A stretch of DNA of 64,000 nt from Cordia subcordata (Eukaryota; Streptophyta; Magnoliopsida; Boraginales; Cordiaceae): assembly GCA_028554755.1 (NCBI GenBank), contig JAPTOF010000002.1, forward strand, positions 15,873,001-15,937,000. The letters are read 5' to 3'. The position numbers were made by a program, and so were the translations under genes. The notes below the pieces were generated by a model. It ran no database searches and was not told where the DNA came from. It saw only the letters and a program-made list of their open reading frames with translations. Below are positions 24,102 to 36,951 of this stretch, piece by piece (the first letter of the stretch is position 1; each line of letters opens with the position of its first letter).

Positions 24102-25929
24102 TATCTCATGTGTTCTCGCAAAAAGATATGACTTTCTCAAACAAAACATGCCACCCATTATCTCTAAAGTTTTGAATAATTTCCTTTGTTGTGGCCACTA
24201 AATGCATCTCATTGTCAATGTCTTGTGATTTATGCTAAAGAAGCTCACACAAATTATTTTCTCTTTCTAAGATCTTTATCATTAGATTTAAAATTAACAC
24301 AAATTCAAATATGGCCATCAAATCATAAGCTCCATTAGTTGAAGCCCTTTGGGATGGGGTGCTACCTTAATTGATTATCTCAGCTAAAACTTTGAGAGTT
24401 AGATTCCACAAATTAAGTCAACTATAAAGAGATCTTAAATGAGAGCCCCATCATGTATAACCTACCTATTTTAATGTACCTATTTGATTCTTTCCTTTTC
24501 CAGTTTCAAGCTTATTACTTAAGACCAACTCTACAATCTCAATAGAGCAAGCAATTTGTAAATGATCTTTTCTTTTTGTAGAAAAATTAACAACATTGAC
24601 AATGAGAGCCAAATGTGAAAAAATGCTCAACAAGAATGACATACAAGCTGCTACCAATACTTATTGCAGTCAATGAGCAAATAATGAATCTAATAAGCAA
24701 ATAGACAGTCTTTCAAAACTAATGCTTGTAGTCCATCCCATTTTCCCCACATGTTGCTTACTCCATCATATCCTTGCCCTTGAATATTTTGTATACAAAC
24801 ATTATGAAATGTAAACACATTACAAATTTTTTTCTTTAAGGTAAGGCATTAGTTTCCTTCACATGAATTAAATCAAATAATCTCTCTCGAATGAAACTAT
24901 CTTATTAATGAATCTTAAGATTATAGCCATTTGCTTTCTTTTTGACTCATCAAGTGATCCATCTTCAAGAAGACAAAATTTTGAATCACTAATTTCTTCA
25001 TAAATGGAACTTTGGATCTTACTTGCATAAAGAGCCAGAATCTCATTTTGGATCTTAGCAAAAGTGTAAGAGGCATTTTGAGGGGCATTTTCCAAGAAAA
25101 TTGAAGCTACCTCCTCACTGTAAGAAGCAACGTGTCTTATGATCTCAACAAAATTTCTATGATTAATTGAATCTTTATGTTTATTATGAGCTCTAAAGGC
25201 TATACCTTGAAATGCACACAACGTTGTAGTATCACTTGAAACTTTCAATCACAGTCAAGTTTTAAAAAATTATTCAAACATTTGTTTGTCGAAAACCTTT
25301 TGAGTATTTTGAAATAAATTCATTAGATCACAAGAACACAACATAGCTTTTTTATGTGCAGAATTTGAACCTTTTCTCCTATGATTTATGAAAGGACAAT
25401 TGTTCCCATTGTTAACTTTCTTTTAGTGTCAAAAACCCTCAACTATAAAAAATAGTTTATCCAAATTGACCAATTGGCTTAGCAAAAAAGAAAGCATGAA
25501 ATGCAATACGCCCTATCTTTTTATTGGATAATATTCCAACCAATTAGGATACAATTTAAACTAAGTATAAACAAACTGTTGACCATCCTTTTCATCTACT
25601 GGATAAATACCATTTGGCAAAATCCTTCTATATGGATCAATTCTAATACAAGCTCTACATGTAACATCTACTTGTTCTACTAAGTAATCACTTATTGGCT
25701 TACATAATCCTAGATTACACTCTAATGAAATATCATCTAATTCTTTATGTTCAATCCTAACAAATTTAGTTGGTTAAGATTTTGTATTGGGAGGTTTATG
25801 TTCTGAAAGATCGCAAATTTTTGGATGAGAATTATTGATATTGGAAGTTGATGTTTCAAGAACCGAAAGGCAAATCTCATTTTGATGAGATCTTTTCTTA
25901 AAGTAAGAATCAATCTTTGAGTTAATCAT
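24102..25929 (-). pseudogene. hAT transposase (ZMYM1/TTF-finger type), N-terminal and central parts
   Basis: This is the start of the protein whose end is at 14580-15251; Athila element A separates the two. A likely start is the ATG at 25929 (MINSKIDSYFKKRSHQ). Further recognisable blocks on the minus strand are LGLCKPISDYLV (TTF-finger region), FVEIIRHVASYSEEVASIFL and ENAPQNASYTFAKIQNEI (open 25248-24868). ESKRKQMAIILRF, the RGQGYDGVSNM transposase signature (about 24755) and LETGKGKNQIGTLK follow. There are many stops and frameshifts. The remains cover most of the DDE-type hAT protein, so this was once an autonomous element. Confidence 0.85.
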
Positions 25930-26891
25930 GGCTCGGTTACTTTATATACACCTAATCATCTGAATTGTTTTCAAATTTAATTAAAAAATGTAAGAATTAA
26001 GAAACAATTGTATTTAAAATAAGAATTAGCAAAGAATTATTTTACTATGTCTGATTAAATTCAACCACCCATCTACTTTTTAAAGAATAAGGTATAAAAG
26101 CATATATGATTATATGGCTAGTTATCTATATCAATGACCAAAATAATAACAATTATGATACTAAAGAATAAAAAGGACATATTTCTTACAATTGATAAGA
26201 AATAAAAAATAAAATTAAGTAATTCAATAAAATAAAATATCGTTAACATGCATATAAGTATGAGTCATCTGTACAAAAGTAATTAAAAATTAAAACCAAA
26301 GTTTAGAATACCAACCTAAGAGACTTGATTGCTGTATAACTTTTGTAATAGAGACTGGTGAATAGAAGAAAATTACCTTTAACAATGTTGAGTAATAAAT
26401 ATTTAATAAGGTTAAAAATTGAAAAAAGAGGGCATAATTTAAAAACTATAAAAAATAATATGTGATTATATTACAAACCTTGTTTTAGTTTTTTCTTAAT
26501 ATAAAGCTAAAGACAAAGTAGCTTCCCTCTTTTCTTATCAATGTCAAGTCCTATTAGTATTAATTTTGTAAGGCCGAGTTCCTAATCTCATTAATATTTG
26601 CAAGGTCAAAAGTCAAAAGGTTGACTACTAATATCATTTATTCATTTGGTTAAAAATTAATAAAGCAAGCATCAACCAAGGCATTCCAACAGGATTCAAA
26701 CTCGCGACCTTGCGTTTAACATATGATATGGTACACCACTAAGCCATCTTGATAGTTGACAAAATGAAGGCCAGGGAACTATATAGCAAGAAATTTTTAA
26801 CTAACCAAACTAATAAAAAATACAAAAAAACTAAAAATTGAGGAGTGGTGACTGCCACCACATGCCACCACCATGGTTCTGCCTCTGTCTG
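25930..26891. other. 5' non-coding end of the ZMYM1-type hAT (right boundary uncertain)
   Basis: AT-rich. At about 26690-26755 it holds a block (AACAGGATTCAAACTCGCGA..., GGTACACCACTAAGCCA) like the subterminal region of these hATs. The probable terminus, read on the minus strand, is CAGACAGAGGCAGAACCA at 26891. Beyond it the sequence is Helitron helicase. Confidence 0.45.
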
Positions 26892-27469
26892 AAGTAATCA
26901 AATCTTGATGGCTATCAGTATTTTCATTGGTTTTGCATACATTATCAGAACTCAAATATATATGTTCCTTACTTGGTATCATGGAAAACATGAAATCATT
27001 TATAATTTCAATAACTTTAAGTGTTGAATCTAAAATGTCTAGATCTTGAAGATAGTTCGCATCCATGAAATTTTCCAATAGATCAGGGTATGTACTTTCA
27101 AGAATTGTAGCTAAAGGATCTATGTAATCTTTGATCAACAACTCATGAGGAATTTCTATCAATGTTTTGGAATCAGTTGAATCAGAAGTTGATTCATCAC
27201 TATCATTTAATATCTAATCTGAGAACTATTTCAACTTCTCTTCATCTTCCTTAGAAGGACATGACATTAATCTCATGTTTTTTTGCAAAACATAACACCT
27301 GACAATGTTTTCAAAGATATGATTAGCTTAGTGATGCATTCACAGTATCAACCCTTACTCTTGGAATAACAAGAAGAACTTATCTAAAATCACCTCTAAA
27401 AAATAGCAATTTTACCACCAAATGGAAGATCAGAACTTTAGGATTTGAGAAAGAAAACACATCTCTAAG
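26884..27469 (-). pseudogene. Helitron Pif1-like helicase, C-terminal piece
   Basis: Continuation of the helicase remnant at 29363-31341 after a solo LTR. Blocks on the minus strand: NRTLRDV next to the LTR (about 27465), then DLPFGGKIAIF (about 27410, the PFGGK.VVFGGDFRQ motif, with stops). Next are a VIPR-like block, then PHELLIKDYIDPLATILEST and YPDLLENFMDANYLQDLDIL (open to 27162). After these comes SMIPSKEHIYLSSDNVCK, the plant Helitron motif for the region before the C-terminal helicase box. The final 2B/RecD-like part is missing: the remnant stops at the hAT border. Confidence 0.85.
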
Positions 27470-27474
27470 TGTTC

Positions 27475-28922
27475 TGTTGCCCAGACAATGAATCCAAAAG
27501 GGCGTGAATTGGATTAATGGCGCAAATACACAATTAAAACTCTTTTTTCAAATAAAATAAATAATCTATGATGCAATATTCAAGTATAACAAATATTGAA
27601 GATAATAACACTTGAATGTAAAGAGTTTAAGGGTAAGAAGATTAAATGCAGTGATTTAGAGTGGTTCGAACTCTTGAGGGCCTAGTCCATTACCTAGAGT
27701 CTCCTTTAGGATTTTAAGAACTCTACTAGTGAATTGGCTTCTTACTTAGTATATTGCAGAAGTGCAGAATAATGACCACAACTCTTGTTTCACCACAAGG
27801 ACCACAAGTGTTCTTTTAACACTCGAGGGTGGTTTCAATCCCTTCACTCTCAAGAAGAATGATCTCACACTCTAATCTACCCAAGAGTAAAGCATACAAC
27901 TAATAGAATAGTAAAGTGTTTGGTTACAAGATTTCTTGTGAGCAAGAGTACAAGAGGTATATAAACCTTTCTATATTGCTCAACGTACATAGGCAATATG
28001 AGCTTAAGACGACTTAATCAAGAGTGCAAACGATGAGCAATCAATGAAAGATAGAAGATCATAACAAAGAGAGATTTGAATGCTATTTGATGCAAAGAAG
28101 GCTTGGATCAAGTTCTTGAAGTGTTGGGGAGGAAAACAAGTATTTATAAAGCCAAAAAGTTGAGTTCCCAATGGCTATATTTTGAAAAACCAAACTTGTG
28201 CAGCTACCAGTTGACCGCCTTGCTTAGTTGATACAAAGAAGAAGCAAACTAAAACAACCAGTCAACTCTACCGGTTAACCACCTAGCATAGTTGGCTGGG
28301 CAAAATGGCATACTGTTTCTATTGATTGACTGTACTGGTGGATCAGCTCTTCAGTCGATATGTGCAAAAAAAGGCTGAAAAAGCTAAACTACCTTTGCAA
28401 AAAGCTACTTTTTCATCTAATGAGCATGCATGCACATTTTTGCAAGTTTTGAAGGCTTAAGACGATAACTTGTACATCATTTCTTAATTCATAAATGCAA
28501 AATGAGCCAAACACTCAAAGATTGCATGTTTTCAAGACAAGCTAAATAGATTTTCTTGTAATATACATATACACATATAAATATACATACATACATACAT
28601 ACATAAGATCAACTCCTAATGCAATACAACTTGCTAAAAGTGTTCAAGAACCTTTAGTTACAGCATTGTGATAGCAAGATTTGAAAAATGATGCAAAATA
28701 CATATACAGACACATAGATATATCAACTTCTAAGATGCAAGGCATGCTAAACACACTTAATGACCTAAAAGCTATAGCTGTAACACTCTTTTTAGCTTTT
28801 ACTGCAAAAAATAACTCTATTTACTAACTATGAACATATATTTCTATTCAAGCCAGAACTTTGTAAAAGTGCATGTATACATATACTTAAGTCAAAAACA
28901 CCTTTACCTAAGAAAAAAATCT

Positions 28923-28955
<33 letters not shown>

Positions 28956-29357
28956 ATTTGTTTTTAAATGAAAACAAACAAAGTAAAACCATGCAATGTT
29001 ATTAATGAGAAAAGGTGATCTATATAGGCAAGGGGAATTCCAACATGCAACCAAGACACAATAAAACAATTATTTGAACCTGCGAAATATGCTAATGAGA
29101 TGCAATGTGAAGGTTGAGCTTATAATCTTACTTATCTACTAAGATCAATTTAACAATAAATCAAACTAGAAAATTACGTAAAGTCTTTAAATCTTCAATT
29201 CTTCAAGCTCCAAGACTTCAAGCTTTGCTTCAAGAGATCTCTATATAAGCAAGTAAAATCTATATGCACTTCATACTCAAAAGGGCAATACATAAAAAAA
29301 TGTAAAAATTAATTTATGACATCATCAAAATATGTAAAAATAGTAATAAGTCCAACA
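27475..29357 (-). mobile_element. Solo LTR (SIRE/Maximus-like) inside the helicase
   Basis: A 1883-bp insertion with TGTTG...CAACA ends, flanked by a perfect 5-bp duplication TGTTC (27470-27474 and 29358-29362). The helicase frame runs up to it on both sides (the codons for N-R-T are duplicated with the target). Read on the minus strand it starts TGTTGGACTTATTAC followed by TTTTGATGATGTCAT, as in SIRE/Maximus-type LTRs. No internal coding domain and no second LTR are seen, so it is best read as a solo LTR left by recombination. It contains a (CA)n/(TA)n tract at 28923-28955. Confidence 0.85.
28923..28955. repeat. (CA)n(TA)n microsatellite
   Basis: About 11 CA units followed by about 6 TA units, in the solo LTR. 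Confidence 0.9.
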
Positions 29358-29362
29358 TGTTC

Positions 29363-31341
29363 TATTAAGGGCTTCAAAACTAAAAGCGATGCACCATAGG
29401 AGCTTTGGCCCAAATAATAACCTTTTTCTTTATCAACAAATCAACCAATTGCATTCTTTAATTAATATTGCATGTTGAATCTTCAGTTACATAATGGAAT
29501 AGCAAAACGCAAATGTGCCGTTCTACAACTAGGGATTAATAGCGAAACTATCCCACTTGAACTTGGATGCAAATGTGTTGATTGTCTTTTGTGGCATGTT
29601 GCAAAGAATTGATTAAAATGAATGAATCAATTATTACAACAACCTATACAAACAATAAGAAATGAATTGAAATAAATTTTTAAATTTAAGACATCAATAC
29701 ATAGGGCAAACAAAATTCTAAAAGAATTTTCTTTTGGTTGAACAATTGAAGACATTAAGTCATATATTTTAATAGCTACACAAGAATAAGGGGTCCCATG
29801 CTGGTGTCTACTCAGTCTAGTTGGCCTTGGAGTGTTCAGAGCAGGCTGAGAAAGTAAATGTATTACTCTGGCGTATGGTCTCCAAACTTCATTCAACTAC
29901 AAAGCTAGTAGAAGAGAGGAAACAAGAAAACCACATTGCCACCAATATGTTATGATTTTAGTCTACTTCACCTTGTTTGGTATATCTTTGAAATACATTT
30001 AAGGCATAAAACTTTTATTGTTTAGAGACAGAATTTCGGACATTGCTTAATCCACTTCTGAAATATGCCAACCCTTAAAATTACTACTTTATTTATTGGG
30101 AGATTAAACTTTTGCTTTTGTTTGATATGTCTCTGAAACACGTTGTGCCTTGAAATTGCCTTTTCTTTAAAAAGAACAAAAAGAGCTCTTATGTCTTTTA
30201 ATATCTTTACAAACTATAAGGATACATTCTAGAATTAGATTGGTATATGAAGTATCCGAATTAACTCTTTGATGTCTTTATAACTACAAACGAAAAGAAA
30301 GAAAAGAAAAAGAGCTGTCGGAAAATGGATTTGGTAATATATCTCTTTAAATAAAATTTACATTTCTTACCATCATAATTCAAGATTTGCATTGTTTATA
30401 TAACATGTCTTCAAATAAGATTCTCTATATATTATCCCAAACAATCTCTGGACTCGATAAGGAATTTGAAATTAATAAAGAGCAAAACATACTTCATAAT
30501 ACAATTACTGACCCCCACAATGATACTCCAAAAATTGCATCAATATATTCTTTGTCATCATTTAACAGGCCTAGGGCTAACATGCGTCTTTGTAAGTTGG
30601 ATAAATCACTCTATTAACAGTTAGAATGTCCTAAAAATATGTATAAACTTTGCCTTTGTTCAACAAAATTCACATATAATATAGCTCACTACAGTTAGGA
30701 TGTATATAAATCAATCTTCCAATAACAAATCTCCTTTGCCTAGGTTTCCATGTACATAGATCCCTATTTGACACAAACTCAGTTGGAAATTCAATATAAA
30801 GATTTTGCTTCATAATACTTTTGTTGCATTCCATCCAGGATGCAAGCTTTGTTTGCGCAATCAAAGGTTTGTTCACAACAACATTAACAGAATCAATTAT
30901 TTTTAAAAAGAATAGACTGTTCAGCAAGAAGATGCAAACTCAATCTTTCAACAACGAGATCATGCTTTTTAATTTGAAATCCAAATATTTCCAAACTTCT
31001 TTATATGCAAAAATATATCTACAATCATAGTGCATCTTCATTTGATCAACCTCAATATTATTATCATCTGTTGACTTTTGAAATAAAGTTGTTATGATAT
31101 GATCATGCACTTTGTTTATGTATTTGAACAGATACTTAGTGGATCAAGATTGGTTGCACCACTTTATATTAAGATGAGCTTGATACTTCACCAACATTCT
31201 TGCATTATACAAAACAACAAATCAGTTATCAAGTAAAACATCATCGTTTCTAATAGGTCTACCATCATTCATTCTCCTATATATTAGATAACCTTGATCA
31301 TTTATTTTGAATGGGTCAAGGGATTTCCAAAGAGTCAAAAA
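29363..31341 (-). pseudogene. Helitron Rep/helicase protein, central part
   Basis: Helitrons move by rolling circle with a HUH-Rep/Pif1-helicase protein. Read on the minus strand: KSLDPFKINDQGYLIYRRMN and LVKYQAHLNIKWCNQS (about 31340-31140); KYLFKYINKVHDHI; then the open stretch to 30670 with FPTEFVSNRDLCTW, KPRQRRFVIGRLIYIHPNC and ELYYM. ALGLLNDDKEYIDAI (about 30590) follows, and finally ADLLIKKKVIIWAKAPMVHR (about 29440-29380), which is the Walker B region with DEAPM changed to AKAPM. There are many stops and indels. The HUH endonuclease motifs that should lie upstream are not found; the sequence stops near Athila element C. Confidence 0.9.
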
Positions 31342-31410
31342 AGAAAAAAGAATTGATGAGCTTCGATTGTTTTAGTAGAAATTGGAGATAATAAATGAGT
31401 TGTTCAAAAC

Positions 31411-33254
31411 TGATGTGCTTTGATTTTGAATGCGTTTGCATTGTATATTGTTTCTGCTTTTGAGGTGTTTTGTGTTTGTAAAGTTGCGTTAGTGCAATAC
31501 TTATGCTAAAGATATGCTTAGGCGAGGTAATAATACATAGTTGAGTCTAATAAATAAATGCTACACTAGTTGCTCGTTTTTGATGATTTAGGTGAGTCTT
31601 AGGTTGATGCCAAGCTTAAACAATGAAGGGTGATAAATATAAAAGGTGTACAAGTCAGGGGGAAGAGGCTAAAAGCAATGAAGATGAAGATTGAAGCAAA
31701 AATGGAGGAATCGGTCAACCTCCAGAGCCTACCGACTGGCCGAAATCAGCCGGTAAATCCAAATAATAGAAGGGTGAACCGACTCGGCCAACCGGCTGAT
31801 CGTACCGATAAGTCGGTAATTCCAGAGAGCACACTTTGAAACTAGTCGACCGTTCCTATCTACTGGCCAGCCGGTAAGGTCAACCAACAATAACGCTGGA
31901 GGCTATAAATAAGGCCCGATTTCAACATTTTAAGGGGTCAATTCACACCACTTTTCAAACACTCTAAACCCTAGTCTACCCACTTTACACACTTTTTTAC
32001 ACACTTCGCACTAGGATTCAAGCTTGTTTGAAGGGATTTAATAACTTTGGAGTGAGGATTTACTCAAGGGCTGTACAAAGATTTGCTAGGATAGAAACGG
32101 AGTTTTCTGTTCTCTCTTTCATCCTATTTTATATTATGTTTGAGTAGACTTGTTTAAGGTGATTTAGCTTGTGTAATAGGTTAATTACATACTTCTTATG
32201 TTATGGGATTTGATAGCTTAATATATATATATATATATATATATATCTATGCTTTGATTTTATTGTTCAAATGGCTATTTTCTCATTCATGTCTAAGTGT
32301 TTGATAAAACGCCTAGATGAGTAGCATATATATAAATTGATGTCTATCTACTACTAAACATTTCTAATCCATTCTATAATCATGTTTATATGCTTGTCTA
32401 TAGATTGTATGAAGGGGGCAATACTTATATTCATGTCCATGTGTGTAATAAATAAGACTTCAATATTGCATACATGTTGGTTCCCAATTGCTTTTAATGG
32501 TGTAATCTGAGCATGATGATGTTTGGTGGTTGAATAGGTTTCTTTCTTCGCGAACACCTTGGCCTAGAACATGTATGAATGCACTAATAGGTCAAATCCC
32601 ATTATACTGACCTTAGAATGATGATGCATAATTTAGGGCTAGCTTAGATCGAGTCTTCTTTGGCTTTAAACCCAGCCAATAGGTTTCCGACTAGGTTTAG
32701 TTGACCCTAGCAACATTAGGTCTTGACTTTAAACCCAGCCAATGGTTTAGGTACTAGGGTAGGTTCATTTTAGGTTACCTAGGAAGCTAGGTAGTCACTC
32801 CTAAGACCTTAGGTCATAAGGACCATGTTGTGGCTCTAGGAGGCGCTGCCCAGAGACAAACTCGCATTGAGTCGTAAGGAGAAAATTAGGACACTAGTTA
32901 AGCCATCTTTCATAATCCCATAGCATTTGGGTCTAACGTCACCCATTAGCAAGCATAAGTCACTTTAACCTATTCCATAGTTAGCTCCCTTTAGATTAGT
33001 TTGTCTCCCTGTTTCCTATTCCCATTTCCCATATTGTAGTCCTATTTACTTCCCTTGAGCTTCCATTAAATCCAAAAAATACAAAAATATGTTTTGTTTA
33101 GGTTTTCTTTTTGACACCTTTTAAGACACACGAGTGTAGAATCACTTCTATGTACTAGCCTCGCTGTGGTTCAACACTCGTTCTCTTACACACTATACTG
33201 CGTCAATTCGTGCGTTTGCGGGTCTTTAGGGGTTGCACCTTTAGAGAGATATCA
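31411..33254 (+). repeat. 5' LTR of element C
   Basis: 1844 bp. Includes an (AT)n tract at 32217-32246 and a GC-richer block with repeated CGGCCA.CCGG-type palindromes (31726-31895). Confidence 0.92.
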
Positions 33255-33260
33255 AGTTCT

Positions 33261-33278
33261 TGGTGCCGTTGCCAGGGA
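33261..33278 (+). promoter_or_regulatory. Primer binding site of element C
   Basis: TGGTGCCGTTGCCAGGGA, two changes from the TGGCGCCGTTGCCGGGGA site of Athila-type elements, 6 bp after the LTR. Confidence 0.8.
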
Positions 33279-33574
33279 GATACGGTGGTTTGTGTTCTTT
33301 GCTCATGTGTTTTAGATAGTTCCTTATTTTATTTGTTTATTCTACTTTATTTAGTTAGCTTGCTTTAGTAGTTGTTTATACTGATTTGCTTTTAGTTCCT
33401 TTGATTTATTTTGTTTACTTTCCATACTTAGCATAGCTTTTTTGTTTGGCTTTCTTATTTTGCTTTTGCTTTTTGTTTTTAGTAGATCCCATAGGTTTGT
33501 GGCTTTGTTGTTGTAGTTTTAGGAAATTTTGAAGTTCTGGGGGTTAAGGTGGTTGGAGTTAGAATAGGCTTTAG

Positions 33575-35333
33575 ATGCTTAGTAGGAGTTCCCTTAGGAA
33601 TCCCCTAGTTCCGTTAAATCCTGAACCCGATAGGATAGCACGGCATTTTAGAAATTTAAGTGATATTCTAGAAGAGATAGCCGATCCCATTAATCCTCCT
33701 ATTCCTCCCGTTCCTCCTATAAATCCCATCCCATCACATGATCACCATGGGCCCCCACAAGTCTAAGATCATTTTAGGCAAGAGCCCTTTAGACCGGACC
33801 CACCCATAGACGATGAGCCCAAGCTTAGGCTCCCCAATGCCTTCGAGCCTAACTTGGCTATCCATATTTTAGGGTTGGGGGAAGATAATTTTGAGATTAA
33901 GCCTAACATATTCGCGATGTTCCTTTCCTTCTATAGGAGGATCAATGAGAGCCCCTTGGACCACATCAGGGATTTTGTAGAGAGAAGTTCCACTCTTCAC
34001 TTTCCCAATGTGTCTTAAGAAGCCATTCGCCTTAAGTTGTTCCCATTCTCCCTTAAGGATAGGGCTAAGTCTTGGTTTCATTCTTTGCCTACGGGTTGTA
34101 TTACATCATGGAATGAGTTTCAATCTAGGTTTTTTCAAAAGTTCTTTCCCATAGCTAAGACCATTAACCTTAAGGCTTCTATTATGACCTTTTCGTAACA
34201 CGACTTAGAGACCTTCTATGAGGCTTAGAAGAGGTTCAATGAACTTCTTAGGCAATGTCCACACCACGGTTATAGTGTTCATAACCTTATTCGATATTTC
34301 TTTAAAGGCTTGAATAAGCAAAATAGGATAATGGTGAATACCGCATCCAGTGGTAGATTCTACAATTTGAGACCAAGTGACACGTAGAATAAAATGGACT
34401 TGTTGGCCGAGAGCTCTTTTCAAAATTCTGCTATGGAAAGGTTTTGTCGGGGAGCAAATAGAAAAGGTGTTCATGAGATAGGAGTTTCATCCGATTTACC
34501 CACCTAGGTTAGAGCATTGACGAATAACCTAAACCAATTCATCACTTTAAGCCTCTCTTCAGAAGGTCATAGGACTAGTTATGTGGGTTCGTCTTTCACC
34601 TGGTTGGTAGTTAAGGTTTGTGCTTTATGCTCCGAGTCTACTCATGAGACTGTGGCTTGCTTCTTAGCAGCATAATTTCCTGAGTTCATTCAAGAGTAAG
34701 TCTATGCCAAAGTTTTCATGGAAACAGGGTCAATTCGAGTTTTTCTATTCCTAGCCCCAGGCCCCACTCCCCATTTCAATAGAGACCTCGTCATGCTGAT
34801 CCTCCATGGTTTTATAATATGAATTAGGTAGACTTCCTAGTTCATCACAGCATCAGGCACTTCCTACACCACCCACCCCAGCTTTCCTCAAAAAGTCAGC
34901 ATCTATTCCACAATCTTTTCATGACGAGAGGGTGGACTTTTTGATGCAAATTGTTCAACAAAATTAGCAAAAAATGGCTAGGATGGAGACACAATTAGGG
35001 CAGCTTGCCAGTCAGATGCACACTAGAGACCCTGGAAAATTGCCTTCCCAGCTAGAGGTTAACCCTAGAATCCAGTCCTATTCCTCCTCCAACCCTATTT
35101 ATCCCCTTCTAGCCCAGGCTAAAGCTGTCACCACTCTTAGAAATGGTAGGATAATAGACAACATGATAGGATTTGAATATGCAGAGCCTACACCTAGTAG
35201 TCCCTCTAAGTCTAAAGAGCCTATTCATCACCCTGTTGAGAGAGATCTTAGAGAGAGTCCTGCTGAGAGAGGAGAGCCAGTGAGAGACCATGGTAAGAAT
35301 AGTACTTCCTACCTACATAGGGAGGGAAAGTAG
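33575..35333 (+). pseudogene. Athila-type gag of element C, broken
   Basis: Starts MLSRSSLRNPLVPLNPEPDR with a Pro-rich segment (about residues 35-60). The capsid homology runs in one frame with several stops: NESPLDHIRDFVERS, EAIRLKLFPFSLKDRAKSWF, CITSWNEFQSRFFQKFFP and LLRQCPHHGY. The C-terminal part is open at 34974-35333 (MARMETQLGQLASQMHTRDP, GKLPSQLEVNPR), the typical end of Athila gag before protease. A TAG at 35331-35333 ends it. Confidence 0.88.
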
Positions 35334-35351
35334 CCCATTGTAAAACCCCAT

Positions 35352-36951
35352 GTGTTTGGAGATGTTCCTCCTAGAGTTCCATTCCTATCCACTTTGGAAA
35401 AGCCGTCACCTAGTGAGGATACTAGGTGTTTCAAGGTCTTAAAGCATCTCAAAGATATTAAGGTTAATCTTACCTTGATAGATGCAATTTTTTCTATTCC
35501 CTCTTGTTCTAAGCTTTTCATAGACCTTTGCACAAAGAAGCGTAGGACATCAACTATGCTAAAAAAAGTAAAGCTCACGGAAAAGGTGAGTAGCATTTGT
35601 ACATCGGGCCTTTCACCCAATTTGAGTGATCCTGGAGCTTTCACCATTCCTTATAGGATTCGACAAACCCAGATTGATCAGGCCGTACTAGATTTAGGGT
35701 CTAGCATGAACCTCATTCCTTACTCTATCTATCAGCAACTAAGTCTAGGTGAGTTGTCTGGCATACACGTTACACTCCAGAGTGAAGACCTAGAGGAGTT
35801 GTGGATGATGTTATGGCTGAGGTTGAAGAGTTCATGCACCCCGTAGACTTTATAGTGCTAGATATAGATTTGGGTCACGAGTCTAGGCATTTCATACCCC
35901 GTCTTTCTAGTTCGCCCTTTTCTCAATATAACAGATGCAATCATTCATTGTAAGTTAGGGTTATTAGAGATGAAGTTTGAGAATTTGGGGTCTACCATGC
36001 AGGTATCAGAGGCTATGAATAGAGCTAGTGTAAGTGGTGATGAGGATGAAAAAGATTGCTTTATGATTACCATGTGTTGAGAGCCATGATCAGGAGACCA
36101 TTATCGAGAATGATGAATTAAGAAAGCTGAAAGACACCCTAGCTAGCTCTAACCGAGAGACCTTTGAGCGGGGATGCATGGCCTCTATTTATAAAGGAGA
36201 TGATCATAAAATTAATGAGTCCTTTAAAGTTAATTCTTTCGATCTTAATGTGAAAGGCATGGATCATTATGATTGAACACATAGGATTGATCATGAAAGT
36301 AAAGATGAAAATAAAGGTTTCAAGGTGCGTGTGATGGAATCTTGTATTAATGAATGTGATTGTGAGAAGATATCCCCTAGTGATAAATTCATTGTAGCAT
36401 TTGACAAGATATTAGCTAGAGCGGATTTGGAGACACCCATTGAGGAGAGCATCATGCTTATCTTTGATTCTAGGCTCAATGAGTCCATTTGAGTTATAGA
36501 TTTCGGTGTTGAAGTAAATGACCAATCTATGATGACTCTTAGGGAAGAGACTAAAGAACTTGAAATTATGATATATGGTTCCTTAGGCGTCTTTGATGAA
36601 TCATTATTGGAACCTTCCTCTAAACTCTCTATTACGAAACTACTTGATGAGGTGAAATGGTTCTTGGAAGAACACGAGCCGTCCCTCAGTAAGAGTGAGC
36701 CTATGATCCTTATTCCTGATTTTTCGTCTTCTGGGTCCATTCCTTTATGTTCTCCCATTGATTCCATCTATTCTAATCCCATTTCATTTGATACTTTTCC
36801 CCTCCTTCCTTCCATTGAGTTTCCCCCTAGTGAGCAAATTTTTATGTCATCCTACTTAAAGCACGTTCATGTAGGGTTTGTTCACACTTTTCCCGTTTTT
36901 TATGCTTTGGATACTGCATTGACCGATGGGCATGGGGTGGGTAGCCCTTGA
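35352..36951 (+). pseudogene. Protease of element C with an unrecognised acidic extension
   Basis: 35352-35846 carries the connector KKRRTSTMLKKVKLTEKVSS and the retropepsin active site AVLDLGSSMNLIPYSIYQQL. Homology to the end of the protease continues in other frames (PVDFIVLDIDLG, PFLNITDAIIHCKLG). After a frameshift near 36075, one frame runs from 36079 to 36951, closed only at TGA 36274-36276 and TGA 36490-36492. It encodes about 290 residues rich in Glu, Asp and Ser (LRKLKDTLASSNRETFERGC, ADLETPIEESIMLIFDSRLN, LLDEVKWFLEEHEPSLSKSE). I do not recognise this part. It could be a grown protease-RT linker or foreign sequence. No RT follows. Confidence 0.7.

Noticed and set aside
36291..36767. 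Ser-rich 158-codon minus-strand frame
   Set aside because: Complement of the acidic plus-strand extension of the element C protease; the plus frame is continuous with retropepsin homology, this one is not.
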